Position numbers and translations under genes: made by a program
Shown: piece by piece, positions 44,213 through 53,497 of the stretch
Numbering within the stretch: position 1 is the stretch's first letter
Layout of the letters: each line of letters begins with the position of its first letter
Notes under the pieces: generated by a model
Databases searched by the model: none
Told to the model about the DNA's origin: nothing
The model's input: the letters and a program-made list of their open reading frames with translations, nothing else
Origin: JAUNKE01 sp041853585
GTDB taxonomy: Bacteria > Bacillota > Clostridia > Peptostreptococcales > Filifactoraceae
DNA: 59,313 bases
Assembly (NCBI GenBank): GCA_041853585.1
Contig: JBGZSM010000029.1
Coordinates: 1 to 59,313 of the forward strand
Direction of reading: 5' to 3'

Positions 44213-44898
44213 GCACAATAACTGAAACTCTATTTTCATTTTTTAAAAATGCAATTGAAATTAAAGAAATGTTTTTTGAAGAAACCTTGGCTACCATCTA
44301 TATGGTAGCAATTACTTCCTTGTTTTCGGGCTTCTTCGGAATCATAATAGGAATTTTCTTAGCGATAACGGAAGAAGGTTCGATTTTGGAAAATCAAAGC
44401 CTGCACAACATTTTAGACAAAGTAGTCAATATCGGACGCTCCATCCCTTTTGTCATCATGCTGGCTATTATAGCACCTGTTACGCGATTGATCGTTGGGA
44501 CCACTATAGGAAATACCGCCGCCATCGTTCCATTGGTTGCCGGTACCGTTCCATTTTTTGCTCGTCAGGTACAAAATGCTTTATCCGAAGTTGACAAAGG
44601 AGTTATCGAGGCGGCACAATCTATGGGCTTTTCTCCTCTTTCCATCATAACCAATGTATATTTGTCGGAAGCAAAAGAAGGTTTGATACGAGCCTCCGCC
44701 GTAACAATCATCAGTTTGATAGGTCTTACGGCGATGGCAGGAGCAATCGGAGCAGGAGGATTGGGAAAAGTTGCCATCAGTTTCGGATATAATCGCTTCA
44801 AAGACGATATCACTCTTGTCGCCACACTTTTAATATTGGTACTCGTCTTTATCGTTCAATCCGTTTCCAACCTACTGATTCGCTTTATCAAACATTAG
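44209..44898 (+). CDS. metI: Methionine ABC importer permease
   Basis: The 229-residue product has five membrane helices and the MetI/EAA-type coupling loop (ALSEVDKGVIEAAQSMG near residue 125). The family motifs GRSIPFVIMLAIIAP and AMAGAIGAGGLG are present. It overlaps metN by four bases (ATGA) and precedes metQ by 81 bases. Confidence 0.93.
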   Translation: MSTITETLFSFFKNAIEIKEMFFEETLATIYMVAITSLFSGFFGIIIGIFLAITEEGSILENQSLHNILDKVVNIGRSIPFVIMLAIIAPVTRLIVGTTIGNTAAIVPLVAGTVPFFARQVQNALSEVDKGVIEAAQSMGFSPLSIITNVYLSEAKEGLIRASAVTIISLIGLTAMAGAIGAGGLGKVAISFGYNRFKDDITLVATLLILVLVFIVQSVSNLLIRFIKH

Positions 44899-44979
44899 GA
44901 TTACACTTTTTTACTTCACTCATTCTTTCGCTTTAGCGAAATGAGATATTAAATGGATTCTATCCAGAAAGGGAATAAC

Positions 44980-45837
44980 ATGAAAAAAACAATCAAACTA
45001 TGTTTTACACTTCTTGCCGCATTGTTCATTTTGACATCTTGTGGCGCAAAGACCAATTCAAATTCAAACAATGACAACTCTTCCAATCAAAAATCAGAGC
45101 CGACAAAAATAAAAGTCGGTGTGGTAGGGACGAACGAAGAAGAAATTTGGAAATTTGTAAAGGAAAAAGTAGCCAAAGACAATATTGAATTGGAAGTTGT
45201 CGTCTTCACCGATTACAACCAGCCAAACGATGCTCTGGCAAACGGAGATATCGACTTGAATGCTTTTCAGCATTATATCTTCTTAGACAGCTATAACAAA
45301 GAAAGAAATGCCAACTTGACCGTTATCGGAGAAACTTTCATCTCACCACTTGGAATTTACTCACAAAAAATAAAAAATGTAACCGAAATCAAAGATGGCG
45401 ACACGATTGCCATTCCGAACGACCCTACTAATGGTGGACGAGCATTGCTTCTCCTTCAATCAGCGGAACTTATTAAAGTGGATCCTGCCAAAGGAGACAC
45501 TCCTACTGTGAACGATATTACCGAAAACCCGCTCAACTTAAGTATCTCGGAGTTGGATGCTTCACAAACCGCACGCTCTCTCCCGGATGTGGCGGCTGCT
45601 ATCATCAACGGAGGAATTGCCGTGGACGCCGGATTGAATCCTCCATCGGATGCAATTTTCTTAGAAAAACTAACTTCGACTTCAAAGCCTTATATCAATA
45701 TTATCGTATCCCGTGCAGCAGATAAAGATATTGATTCTTACAAAAAAATTGTAGAGGCATTTCGACAAGACGATACCGCAAAGGTTATTGAAGATGTTAC
45801 AAAAGGAGCTTGTATTCCGGTTTGGAAATTGGATTAG
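44980..45837 (+). CDS. metQ: Methionine-binding lipoprotein
   Basis: The 285-residue lipoprotein has a lipobox LTSC (Cys22), an Asn/Ser-rich linker and the NlpA/MetQ fold: VKVGVVGTNE-like start, FTDYNQPNDAL, ALPNDPTNGGRALLLLQ-like segment (here AIPNDPTNGGRALLLLQ) and the conserved ISELDASQTARSLPDVAAA. It binds methionine outside the membrane for MetNI. ATG 44980 follows AAAGGGA; the upstream in-frame ATG at 44953 has no ribosome-binding site. Confidence 0.92.
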   Translation: MKKTIKLCFTLLAALFILTSCGAKTNSNSNNDNSSNQKSEPTKIKVGVVGTNEEEIWKFVKEKVAKDNIELEVVVFTDYNQPNDALANGDIDLNAFQHYIFLDSYNKERNANLTVIGETFISPLGIYSQKIKNVTEIKDGDTIAIPNDPTNGGRALLLLQSAELIKVDPAKGDTPTVNDITENPLNLSISELDASQTARSLPDVAAAIINGGIAVDAGLNPPSDAIFLEKLTSTSKPYINIIVSRAADKDIDSYKKIVEAFRQDDTAKVIEDVTKGACIPVWKLD

Positions 45838-45854
45838 TCATAAGAATTATAAAA

Positions 45855-45895
45855 ACCAACAAAAAGGTGGACTTTGTGTCCACCTTTTTGTTGGT
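45855..45895. terminator. Strong terminator between metQ and ribU
   Basis: An 18-bp perfect inverted repeat (ACCAACAAAAAGGTGGAC at 45855-45872) with a 5-base loop lies 18 bases past metQ. The inner GGTGGAC stem is followed by T-runs on both strands, so it can serve both convergent genes. Confidence 0.9.
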
Positions 45896-45928
45896 AAAAA
45901 TCTCATTATGATTTGTTTTTTAAAACGA

Positions 45929-46552
45929 TTAAACTTTCAGCAGCGGCTTCACTCCGTTATACAATAACATTGCAACAGCCGAAATGACAACTCCTTTGAA
46001 TAAATTGAAAGGAGTAATTCCATATAAAACCAAGGTCGGAATATCATGAATTTTATCCGTTACCGCCGAGCCCATTGCGATAATCGAATCGATCGGCATC
46101 ACTTTGGAAAATGCAGGGATTAAAACAAAATTATTAAATCCCATAGCGACTGCCGTCATCACGAGCGTTGCAATAAGACATCCTATCAGCGCAGTCTTTT
46201 TATCTTTTTTAGTTCGATAAATAATCCCTGCCGTGAAAACAAAAGATGCTCCCACTAAGAAATTACCAAGCTCACCAACACCAAAAGTTCTTGTAATCGT
46301 CATTACCTTTAAAAGATTTTTGACAAGCTCGATAAGAACTCCCGCTAAAGGTCCCATAGCAAATGAGCCGATTAAAGCGGGGATGTCGCTGAAATCCATT
46401 TTCAAAAATACCGGAGCAAATGGCAACGGCATTTCAAAAAGCATTAAAATATATGCTATTGCGGACAAAATGGCTGTTTTGGTTAAATAATTCGCTTTTG
46501 ACAATTGAATTGTCCTTTCTCTCTTAAATCCTGTTTTGACTTGTGTTTGCAT
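45929..46552 (-). CDS. ribU: Riboflavin ECF transporter S component
   Basis: The 207-residue protein has six membrane helices with the RibU pattern (KMDFSDIPALIGSFAMGPLAGVLI in two parts, ELVKNLLKV, GELGNFLVG). It binds riboflavin and docks to the shared ECF energising module encoded elsewhere. The FMN riboswitch in its leader supports the substrate. ATG 46552 follows AAGGAGG; the longer reading starts inside the leader terminator region. No other vitamin B2 genes are adjacent. Confidence 0.92.
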   Translation of the reverse strand: MQTQVKTGFKRERTIQLSKANYLTKTAILSAIAYILMLFEMPLPFAPVFLKMDFSDIPALIGSFAMGPLAGVLIELVKNLLKVMTITRTFGVGELGNFLVGASFVFTAGIIYRTKKDKKTALIGCLIATLVMTAVAMGFNNFVLIPAFSKVMPIDSIIAMGSAVTDKIHDIPTLVLYGITPFNLFKGVVISAVAMLLYNGVKPLLKV

Positions 46553-46584
46553 GATAGCCTCCTTTTTAGTCTCCGGATATGCCA

Positions 46585-46613
46585 ACAAAAAAGAGCCCTG
46601 AATCACAGGGCTC
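46585..46613 (-). terminator. Riboswitch expression-platform terminator
   Basis: GAGCCCTG pairs with CAGGGCTC around a 5-base loop and is followed by a T-run on the minus strand. It lies between the FMN aptamer and ribU, so FMN binding probably favours it. Confidence 0.9.
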
Positions 46614-46659
46614 CGATTTTTGAGTTCAACAATCCGACCTAAAGGGTCGATAATGCATA

Positions 46660-46765
46660 TCTTCTCTCATCCAGACTTTACTGTCGGTACTTGAATTTCA
46701 CAAGTTCAGCCATAGGCTCGTGGACTGTAACCACCGGTCGGGAATTTCACCCTGCCCCGAAGACA
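46660..46765 (-). ncRNA. FMN riboswitch (RFN element)
   Basis: The minus strand has the conserved RFN blocks in order: CTTCGGGGCAGGGTGAAATT, CCCGACCGGTGGT, AGTCCACGAGC, and AGTAAAGTCTGGATGAGAGA. The 5' and 3' ends (TCTTCGG / GAGAAGA) pair to close the multi-stem junction. Confidence 0.96.
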
Positions 46766-46778
46766 AATATTTGTTTAT

Positions 46779-46807
46779 ATCATAACGCCATTTTGAATTT
46801 TTGTAAA
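46779..46807 (-). promoter_or_regulatory. Promoter of the FMN riboswitch-ribU transcript
   Basis: On the minus strand TTTACA (46807-46802) and TATGAT (46784-46779) are exactly 17 bases apart, about 10 bases before the aptamer. Confidence 0.65.
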
Positions 46808-46826
46808 TGGTTTTTGTAAAAAATTT

Positions 46827-48182
46827 TTATTCGTTTCTCAAACTTTCCAAAGCGGAGAGCTTCATTGCGCGATTGGCCGGTAAATAACCGGCTAAAATTC
46901 CGATTCCGGTAGAGAACAGCAAACTTCCCAACGCGAGAAACCAAGGGATGATGGATACTTTTGCTCCTTCCGCCATTCCCATGCTCGCTAGAAACAGTTC
47001 CCCTAAAAAGAGATTTGCCAAATACGAAAGTCCAAAACTTACTGCAAGTCCGGCAAGTCCACCGAAAAATCCGATGGAAGCCGCCTCGATCAAAAATAAT
47101 TTTCGAATATCTTTTATATTCGCTCCAATCACTTTCATAATTCCAATCTCTTTGGTTCTTTCATAAATCGACATAATCATCGTATTCGTGATTCCCAGAG
47201 CTGCAACCAATAAGGAAACGGCGCCGATTCCTCCGAGTACGGCTTGGATGATATTCATCTGCTGTTTCAATTGCTCAATTTCGTCAATCAAAGAGAAAGT
47301 CATATAACCCAAATCTTTCAGCGCTTTGGTGACTTCAACCACCTTACTTGTTTCTTCCACATAGACCTTTGCCTGATCATAATCGGAGCCGCTGCGTCCA
47401 CGGTTCGATTCCCGGTGTCCTTCCTGTTTTTCTCTTTCTTTTATCAGATTTTTTACATCATCGATATTCATTATAATGCTGTAGCTATATTCACTATTTT
47501 CACTTTTGAGTAATCCGATTCCTTTTGCATCATAGATGGTAAAATTGATCGGATTCCCGTTTTCGTCCTTAGGCTTATCACTCTCGCTAAATTCGCCGGG
47601 TCTTCTTCCATAACTCATATCCGCAGTTAATTTAATATTTGCGTTTACAATTTTTACCGGAACTTTTTCTTCCTCATAGTGACGATTTTTTCCCATCGGA
47701 TTGTATAGCCATATCGCTGCCGATTTTCCAAAAATCACACCCATTTTGTCAGTCTTTTTTAGAAGGCGGCCTTCCTCAATCTCCGGATTGGTCTTCTCAA
47801 AAAAGTCAGCTTTCAATCCGACAATCTGAACTTCATTTATATATTTTCCGACCGCAACCGTCATATTGGTTGTAACCTCGGGTGAAATCGCGGTCACATA
47901 AGGAATCTGTTCAAGCTCTTTAAGTGTCTTATCGTTTAATTTTGCTTCTTTCCTTTGTTTTCCCGGCTCGACAAAACCTCCACCCGCATACAATTCAATC
48001 GTGTGCAAATTTCCCCAGCTTTTGATTCGGTCTTCAAATCCTTGACTCAATCCGAAACCGAGAGACATCATTACGGTAATCGCCGCCGTTCCGATTACAA
48101 CTCCCGTAATTGCGAGAATACTTCTGGTTTTTCTGCGCATGAGATTCCTTAATCCCATAAGAAGTATATCTGAAAAATTCAT
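46827..48182 (-). CDS. MacB/FtsX-type ABC transporter permease
   Basis: The 451-residue protein has the MacB layout: an N-terminal helix (about 20-45) with a LRNLMRRKTRSILAITGVVIG start, a large extracellular domain (about 50-315) and three C-terminal helices (about 325-435) with NTMIMSIYERTKEIGIMKVIGA as coupling element. It pairs with the ATPase encoded upstream. Such systems export substrates or transmit force rather than import. It begins 11 bases after the large surface protein gene, in the same operon. ATG 48182 follows CAGGTGG. Confidence 0.88.
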   Translation of the reverse strand: MNFSDILLMGLRNLMRRKTRSILAITGVVIGTAAITVMMSLGFGLSQGFEDRIKSWGNLHTIELYAGGGFVEPGKQRKEAKLNDKTLKELEQIPYVTAISPEVTTNMTVAVGKYINEVQIVGLKADFFEKTNPEIEEGRLLKKTDKMGVIFGKSAAIWLYNPMGKNRHYEEEKVPVKIVNANIKLTADMSYGRRPGEFSESDKPKDENGNPINFTIYDAKGIGLLKSENSEYSYSIIMNIDDVKNLIKEREKQEGHRESNRGRSGSDYDQAKVYVEETSKVVEVTKALKDLGYMTFSLIDEIEQLKQQMNIIQAVLGGIGAVSLLVAALGITNTMIMSIYERTKEIGIMKVIGANIKDIRKLFLIEAASIGFFGGLAGLAVSFGLSYLANLFLGELFLASMGMAEGAKVSIIPWFLALGSLLFSTGIGILAGYLPANRAMKLSALESLRNE

Positions 48183-48193
48183 ATACCACCTGC

Positions 48194-50242
48194 CTATTCA
48201 TTTCCAATATCAAGGCTGTCATCAAATTTCTTTTTTCTTATTTTCTTAATAACGATACCGGCAACAACAATAGCGGTTGCAACACCGACTCCGATAAGAA
48301 CTTTTTTCATTTTCCCGCCTTTTTCAGGCTCCGGAATCTCATTGGTCATTTCATTTTCCGGTGGCATAATCGGCTCTTCGACAACAAAAGCAAAAGCTTT
48401 TTCCATCTTAACTTCTTTGCCGTTGGAATCCTCAAAAGTAATCAACAATTTTCCTTTTACCTCTCCGGTTTTTTCCGCAATAAAAGTAAAGTCATAGCTT
48501 CCGGATTTTCCGGGCTCAAACTTTCCGATAAAAGACTTCGGATTCTGTGTAAATTTCAGCTGCTCACTTTCCGCAGTTATCACCAAATTGTTAAGTGTAC
48601 TTTTTCCCATATTGTAATATTGTACGCTGACATTGGAATCCTCTCCCTGAAAAATCGGGTCAATCGGATTCACATCATCGATAACAATTTTTCGCTGTTG
48701 AATTACCGGAACGGAAATGATATCCTTCACACTTACCGGATTCCCTTTGCTATCTTCATAACTCATATCCACATTGATGGATACGGTTTTTTCCGGCGCA
48801 TCCGGTTTGGTCATCAGCTGGATGGTCTTTTGAATGGAAGCATTTGCTCCGATTTTATCAATATAAAAAGAGTTACTCGAGTTGTGCGGAATAAAAATTC
48901 CTTCATCAGCAGTCAGCGAAACTTTGATATTTCTCAAAGTCTGACTCGAATTTGTATTTTTGAGTACCAATGACAACGGAAAAACTTCATTGGCAACAAC
49001 GGATGAACCGCCGTAAGTGTAATTTGTGATAATGATTTGCGGTACGGTTTTCGTTTTGTTATCCCCATTGACAAATACGCCGGCATATTGGCTGATTCCA
49101 ATCGGCTCTTTGTCCGTAGTTTCCGCAGTTATTTTTATCGGATAGTTTTGTGATTGCACTTCCGCATTTCCGGCAGCAAACAGCTGAATATCAAATGCTT
49201 TGGATTCTCCCCCGGCAAGCGATATAATAAAAATATTTTTGGATTTATTCACAACCGGCGCTGTCGGCTCAACCGTTACTTTGATATTTTTTGCCGTTTC
49301 GGAAGAATTGTTTCTTACCGCAAATTTCAAACTGAAGGTTTGGTCCATCGCTACCGACTGCGGGTTTTGGACATTGATAATCTCAAGCTTATCCACCTGA
49401 GATGTTCCCGCATTTACCGTTACATATTCCGTAATTGCAAAAGTCGCTTCTTTTCCGGTCGGGTCCGTTCCTTTGACCGTAAAGGTAATTGGAATATTTC
49501 CTCCGGTATGCGTCGAATCAATATGCACCGGGAACTTTGCAACACTTTCACCTGTTCTGCTCATAGAACCTAAATCTTGTTCCACCGATGCATTTTGCAA
49601 TGACATTTTTTCAGCCAAAGTAATCCCTGCTATCACTTTATTAAAAGGAGCATTTCCTGTATTTTTAATTTTTAATTGCATTGTATTCGTAGCTCCGGCT
49701 TTTAATCCGCCGGATGGACTTACTACTTCGAGCTTCATTTGTGGATTATAATTTACATTCGGGTCCGGCTTGTAGGTGTAATCTTTTTGCTCTACTATCG
49801 GTAAATTCGCTTTCCCATTTCCGGTAGATTCGTCATTTGGTGTTACTTGCAAAACAGATTGCTTACTTGCCAAAAGTTGATTGCTTGCATCTTTTACATC
49901 CAATCGTATAGTGATACCTTTTCCCATCGGCATCCCGATTAAATCCGCGTCCCAAGAAATTGAAACAGGAGAATTTTGTTTTAATGTCCCATCAAATGAT
50001 GTCGTTTGAGTAATCGAACCCGGAAGCTCCGCTTTGTCGATATAAAGCTGAATACCACTCAAGTCCTGATTCGAAATATTCTCTATGACTGCAACAACTT
50101 GTCCTTTTTCCGTATGCTCGGGATAAATCCCTGCCGAAAAAGTTGAAATTTTGACCTTGTCATCCGCATAACCTTCCATAGGAACAAACAGCCCTACGAT
50201 TACCATCATTGTCATTATCGCTGACAAAATTTTGTTTTTCAT
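48194..50242 (-). CDS. Large CARDB/COG1361-like secreted protein with C-terminal membrane anchor
   Basis: The 682-residue protein has a signal peptide (1-26), several immunoglobulin-like beta domains of about 110 residues (for example near 40-130, 160-270, 280-390, 400-510 and 515-615) of the COG1361/CARDB/NEW3 kind, and a C-terminal membrane helix (about 645-662) with a basic tail. These domains occur in archaeal and bacterial S-layer-like proteins. It lies between the ABC ATPase and permease genes, so it is probably an extracellular partner of that system, much as adapter proteins serve MacB. ATG 50242 follows GAGAGGGA. Confidence 0.8.
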   Translation of the reverse strand: MKNKILSAIMTMMVIVGLFVPMEGYADDKVKISTFSAGIYPEHTEKGQVVAVIENISNQDLSGIQLYIDKAELPGSITQTTSFDGTLKQNSPVSISWDADLIGMPMGKGITIRLDVKDASNQLLASKQSVLQVTPNDESTGNGKANLPIVEQKDYTYKPDPNVNYNPQMKLEVVSPSGGLKAGATNTMQLKIKNTGNAPFNKVIAGITLAEKMSLQNASVEQDLGSMSRTGESVAKFPVHIDSTHTGGNIPITFTVKGTDPTGKEATFAITEYVTVNAGTSQVDKLEIINVQNPQSVAMDQTFSLKFAVRNNSSETAKNIKVTVEPTAPVVNKSKNIFIISLAGGESKAFDIQLFAAGNAEVQSQNYPIKITAETTDKEPIGISQYAGVFVNGDNKTKTVPQIIITNYTYGGSSVVANEVFPLSLVLKNTNSSQTLRNIKVSLTADEGIFIPHNSSNSFYIDKIGANASIQKTIQLMTKPDAPEKTVSINVDMSYEDSKGNPVSVKDIISVPVIQQRKIVIDDVNPIDPIFQGEDSNVSVQYYNMGKSTLNNLVITAESEQLKFTQNPKSFIGKFEPGKSGSYDFTFIAEKTGEVKGKLLITFEDSNGKEVKMEKAFAFVVEEPIMPPENEMTNEIPEPEKGGKMKKVLIGVGVATAIVVAGIVIKKIRKKKFDDSLDIGNE

Positions 50243-50421
50243 ATTATCCCTCTCTAAATCTTCTATTTGTTATTGATTTTGGTTTCGTATTTTATTTTTA
50301 AGTTTTTTCATTGTATAATTCTTCTTGTTCCGATTCTATTCTTTCTTCTACAAGCTGTTCGCTAAATTGTATAGCTTCTATTCAACCCGATTTCTTCAAA
50401 ACAATCTTCTCGAACCCTGCT

Positions 50422-51153
50422 TTAACTATCGGCTATTTCTTCATGTGGATTGAATTCTTCTCTGCTCTGGATATTGATGATATTTCCGTCCTTGACCGTT
50501 ACGATGCGGTCGGCATATTGCGCAATCGAATTGTCATGCGTAACCAATATCATCGTCTGCTCTTTGGCATGAACTCTTTCAATAATCAGCTTCATGACCA
50601 TATCCGTGGTTTTGGAATCCAAGTTTCCGGTCGGCTCATCGGCAAAAATAATTTTCGGGTCAACGGCAATCGCTCTTGCAATACCGACTCTTTGCTGCTG
50701 CCCTCCCGACATTTGATTCGGCTTTCGATTTTCATAACCTTTCAAACCGACTTCGTCCAAAGCGAGTTTCGCCCTTTGTATTCGTCTCTTTTTATCCATC
50801 CCTCTAAGTACCAATGGATATTCCACATTCTCCAGTGCCGTAAGCATCGGTAATAAATTATAAGCCTGAAAAATAAACCCGATGTTTTTTTGTCGAAACA
50901 TGGTCACCTGTTCTTCCGTCAGCTTATGGAGCGGTACACCTCCGATAATAATTTCTCCTTTGGTCGGTTTTTCAAGTCCGGCTACCATATTCAAAAAAGT
51001 GGATTTACCCGAGCCTGATTTTCCAAGAAAACAAATTATTTCACCTCGATAAATCTCGAGACTGATATCATCTAATGCAACTACTCTTTCTTCTCCCATA
51101 CGATACACTTTTCGTACATGTTTAATTTCTATTAGAGGTTTTTCCTGTGTTGA
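50422..51153 (-). CDS. MacB/LolD-type ABC transporter ATPase
   Basis: The product (about 243 residues) has Walker A GKSGSGKST, the MSGGQQQRVGIARAI signature, Walker B IIFADEPTGNLDSKTTD and H-loop LVTHD, typical of MacB/LolD ATPases. No ATG lies in a sensible place. A strong AAGGAGG at about 51160-51166 is followed by three ATT codons; the third ATT (51153) is seven bases from it. The alternative, GTG 51174, overlaps the Shine-Dalgarno and has none of its own. The protein probably energises the permease encoded two genes downstream. Confidence 0.85.
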   Translation of the reverse strand, partial: STQEKPLIEIKHVRKVYRMGEERVVALDDISLEIYRGEIICFLGKSGSGKSTFLNMVAGLEKPTKGEIIIGGVPLHKLTEEQVTMFRQKNIGFIFQAYNLLPMLTALENVEYPLVLRGMDKKRRIQRAKLALDEVGLKGYENRKPNQMSGGQQQRVGIARAIAVDPKIIFADEPTGNLDSKTTDMVMKLIIERVHAKEQTMILVTHDNSIAQYADRIVTVKDGNIINIQSREEFNPHEEIADS

Positions 51154-51174
51154 AATAATAATCCCTCCTTCCAC

Positions 51175-51697
51175 CTAATCTATTATATCCTAACAGATTC
51201 AAAAATTGGTTACAAAAAAGTTAAATTTTTGAAGTAAATTCAAGCATTATATCCTATTCCAAAAAGCAATATGTGAAACGGTTTTGATTTACCCGAACGA
51301 TGATTTGAGGTCATAAATTTTAATGATTCAATCGCCTTGGACTTAAAGTATTTTTTGCTATGTGATATTCCTTTTTTAGAAAGATGTTTCATTTGCAAAT
51401 CCAAATTTTAATAACTGACAAAAATTAAAAACGATAAATTGTGTAGCTTCCTTTTATATAGCAAATTTCCGGCGCTATTTTTTGAGAAAAAATTTGGATG
51501 GTCTTCTTTTAATGATTTCCATATTGCCATTCGTGATTTATGATTCTGATTTTGCTTTTGCTTTTTGATTTTCCATCAAGATTTTTCCGCAAAAAGAATT
51601 CTGTCAATTTCGCGCAGAATTTCAATTTCGATTTTTGAATTCAGATTTGTGATTTACGATTTTGATTTTTGATTTTGCATCGCAATTTTTTTGCGAC
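51175..51697. other. AT-rich low-complexity intergenic region
   Basis: No gene is visible. From about 51520 to 51690 the plus strand is dominated by GATTTTTGATTT-like words, resembling the complement of AAATCG-rich DNA near 850-1000. Confidence 0.4.
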
Positions 51698-51722
51698 AAA
51701 AAAGCACGGTGCACGCCGTGCT
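51698..51722 (-). terminator. Rho-independent terminator of the DUF362 gene
   Basis: AGCACGG pairs with CCGTGCT around a 6-base loop and is followed by a six-base T-run on the minus strand, about 40 bases past the stop. Confidence 0.75.
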
Positions 51723-51762
51723 CTTATTTACAAATCTCTTTAAGCCTTTTGATTTTATAATC

Positions 51763-52839
51763 CTATATTTTCACCAAATCGTATTCGCGATTCCCCATTC
51801 CGATTTGCTCGGCATATTCTATAATATGCTCGGCGCGAACATGCGGATGAATTTCATCGAAAGGATTGTGTCCGCCGACGGATTCTTTGACCAAATCCAT
51901 GCAGGCTTGCTCCAAAGCAACGGGGTCGAGACTCGCCAATACGCCGATATCATTTGTAATCGGTCTTCCGGAAAATCCCGCACAATCGCACATCGGTGTA
52001 ATATTGGTCACAAAAGTGATGAATCCGACTTTTCCTTTTTTATTTTGAATCGAGCCGAAAGCATATTCCGCCATCTTCTCCACAAAAACATCGCTCTCAC
52101 TTTCCCATTCTACATCGATAGCTCTAGTTGGACAAACGGTGACACATTCGCCGCATCCGTAGCAAATATCGTGATTGATGACGGCAACCTTGTTGACCAT
52201 TTCAATCGCCTTCACGCGACATCCGGAGTAGCAGCGACGACATCCGATGCATTCATCCGGATTGACGGTCGGCAAAACATCGGAATGCTGCATCTGTTTT
52301 CCGGGCGCAGTTGCGCAACCCATCGCCAAATTTTTGAGCACGCCGCCGAATCCCGCCATGCCATGTCCTTTAAAATGAGAAATAACCACCATCGCATCGG
52401 CATTATAAATCTCTCCGCCGATTTTTACATCTTCATAATGCTTCAAATTCACTTTTACATCCACGGAATTCTTGCTATACATTCCATCTGCAATGACAAT
52501 CGGCGCGCCGACAACGGAATATGAAAATCCGTTTTCAATCGCGGATTGGATATGGTCAACCGTATTGGTTCTGCTTCCGGAATACAAGGTATTTGTATCG
52601 GTCAAAAACGGTTTGCCGCCATATTCTTTGACTTTGTCCACCACCTGTCTTACATTGACCGGATGCAGATAGGTAATATTCCCTTTTTCTCCGAAATGAA
52701 GTTTGACGGCGACCAAATTATTTTGCTCGATTAAATTTCGAAATCCCGCTTTGTCACAAAGTCTTTTGATTTTTACCGATAGATTATCATTCTTATCGGA
52801 AGAATAATAATCCGTAAAATATACTTTCGATTTTTCCAT
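51763..52839 (-). CDS. DUF362-family protein with two 4Fe-4S clusters
   Basis: The 358-residue protein combines a DUF362 domain (most of the length) with a ferredoxin-type insert (about 190-245) carrying CIGCRRCYSGC and CYGCGECVTVCP, each supplying ligands for a 4Fe-4S cluster. DUF362 proteins are common in anaerobes and are thought to be redox proteins of unknown substrate. ATG 52839 follows AAGGAGAA. It is the last gene of a likely unit with the coiled-coil and PHP genes, with its own terminator. Confidence 0.85.
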   Translation of the reverse strand: MEKSKVYFTDYYSSDKNDNLSVKIKRLCDKAGFRNLIEQNNLVAVKLHFGEKGNITYLHPVNVRQVVDKVKEYGGKPFLTDTNTLYSGSRTNTVDHIQSAIENGFSYSVVGAPIVIADGMYSKNSVDVKVNLKHYEDVKIGGEIYNADAMVVISHFKGHGMAGFGGVLKNLAMGCATAPGKQMQHSDVLPTVNPDECIGCRRCYSGCRVKAIEMVNKVAVINHDICYGCGECVTVCPTRAIDVEWESESDVFVEKMAEYAFGSIQNKKGKVGFITFVTNITPMCDCAGFSGRPITNDIGVLASLDPVALEQACMDLVKESVGGHNPFDEIHPHVRAEHIIEYAEQIGMGNREYDLVKI

Positions 52840-52878
52840 GTTACTTCTCCTTACATAACCGATGTTTCATGTGAAACA

Positions 52879-53487
52879 TTATAGTACCTTATACCTACTG
52901 AAAATATATTTTATCTCTTTGACTGTCCATTCCCGATTTGGAAATTTTTCATTTGCCTGAACCATGATGGTCTCATAATCCACACCATTGGTTCGTGAAT
53001 CCACGACAAAATCAATTTGCTCCTGCGTATATTTTTTCTTTCGTCCCGCTCCTCTTTCATTTTTTATATATTTCGGCGCGGTATCCATAATTTCGATATA
53101 GCGCTCCAAACTTGAAATCGTCGCTTCATGTTTTTTATTCTGCTCGTCCATCGCTTGAAAACGGTCCAACAAGCTGTTGATATGATTTTGAAAATCAACC
53201 AATCGCTGCTCCAGCTTGCCCGATAACTCCTTCAATCTCGCAATTTCTTCATCCTTTTGCTGGTTTTCTTCTCGGAGTTTTTCCTCGCTTTCCCGAAGCT
53301 CCGTCAACTCATTCTGCTTTGATTTATATTCCGTAACGAGCACATTGTGTTTTTCAACAACTTCTTCCGCAAATTTTTTAAGCTCTGAATAATCGGATAC
53401 GATTGCTTTTAGGCTCTCATTCTCATCCAAGAGCTCATTTATTCGCTCGCTGCTCATCTTCTGCGCTCTTGCATTCAATTTATCCAT
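52879..53487 (-). CDS. Coiled-coil protein with a C-terminal helix-turn-helix-like domain
   Basis: The 202-residue protein has a long coiled coil (about residues 12-130; heptad-like Glu/Lys/Leu runs with EKLREENQQKDEEIARLKE) followed by a basic patch (GAGRKKKYTQEQ) and a small helical domain (about 145-202) that looks like a resolvase/Myb-type DNA-binding fold (DYETIMVQANEKFPNREWT). The combination suggests a DNA- or nucleoid-associated protein, but this is inference. ATG 53487 follows GGGAGGAAA; the longer in-frame reading lacks a ribosome-binding site. It begins 10 bases after the PHP gene. Confidence 0.7.
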   Translation of the reverse strand: MDKLNARAQKMSSERINELLDENESLKAIVSDYSELKKFAEEVVEKHNVLVTEYKSKQNELTELRESEEKLREENQQKDEEIARLKELSGKLEQRLVDFQNHINSLLDRFQAMDEQNKKHEATISSLERYIEIMDTAPKYIKNERGAGRKKKYTQEQIDFVVDSRTNGVDYETIMVQANEKFPNREWTVKEIKYIFSRYKVL

Positions 53488-53497
53488 ATTTCCTCCC

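Noticed and set aside
51691..52524. 277-codon frame antisense to the DUF362 gene
   Set aside because: The opposite strand has clear 4Fe-4S motifs and a good start; this frame begins within the terminator of that gene.
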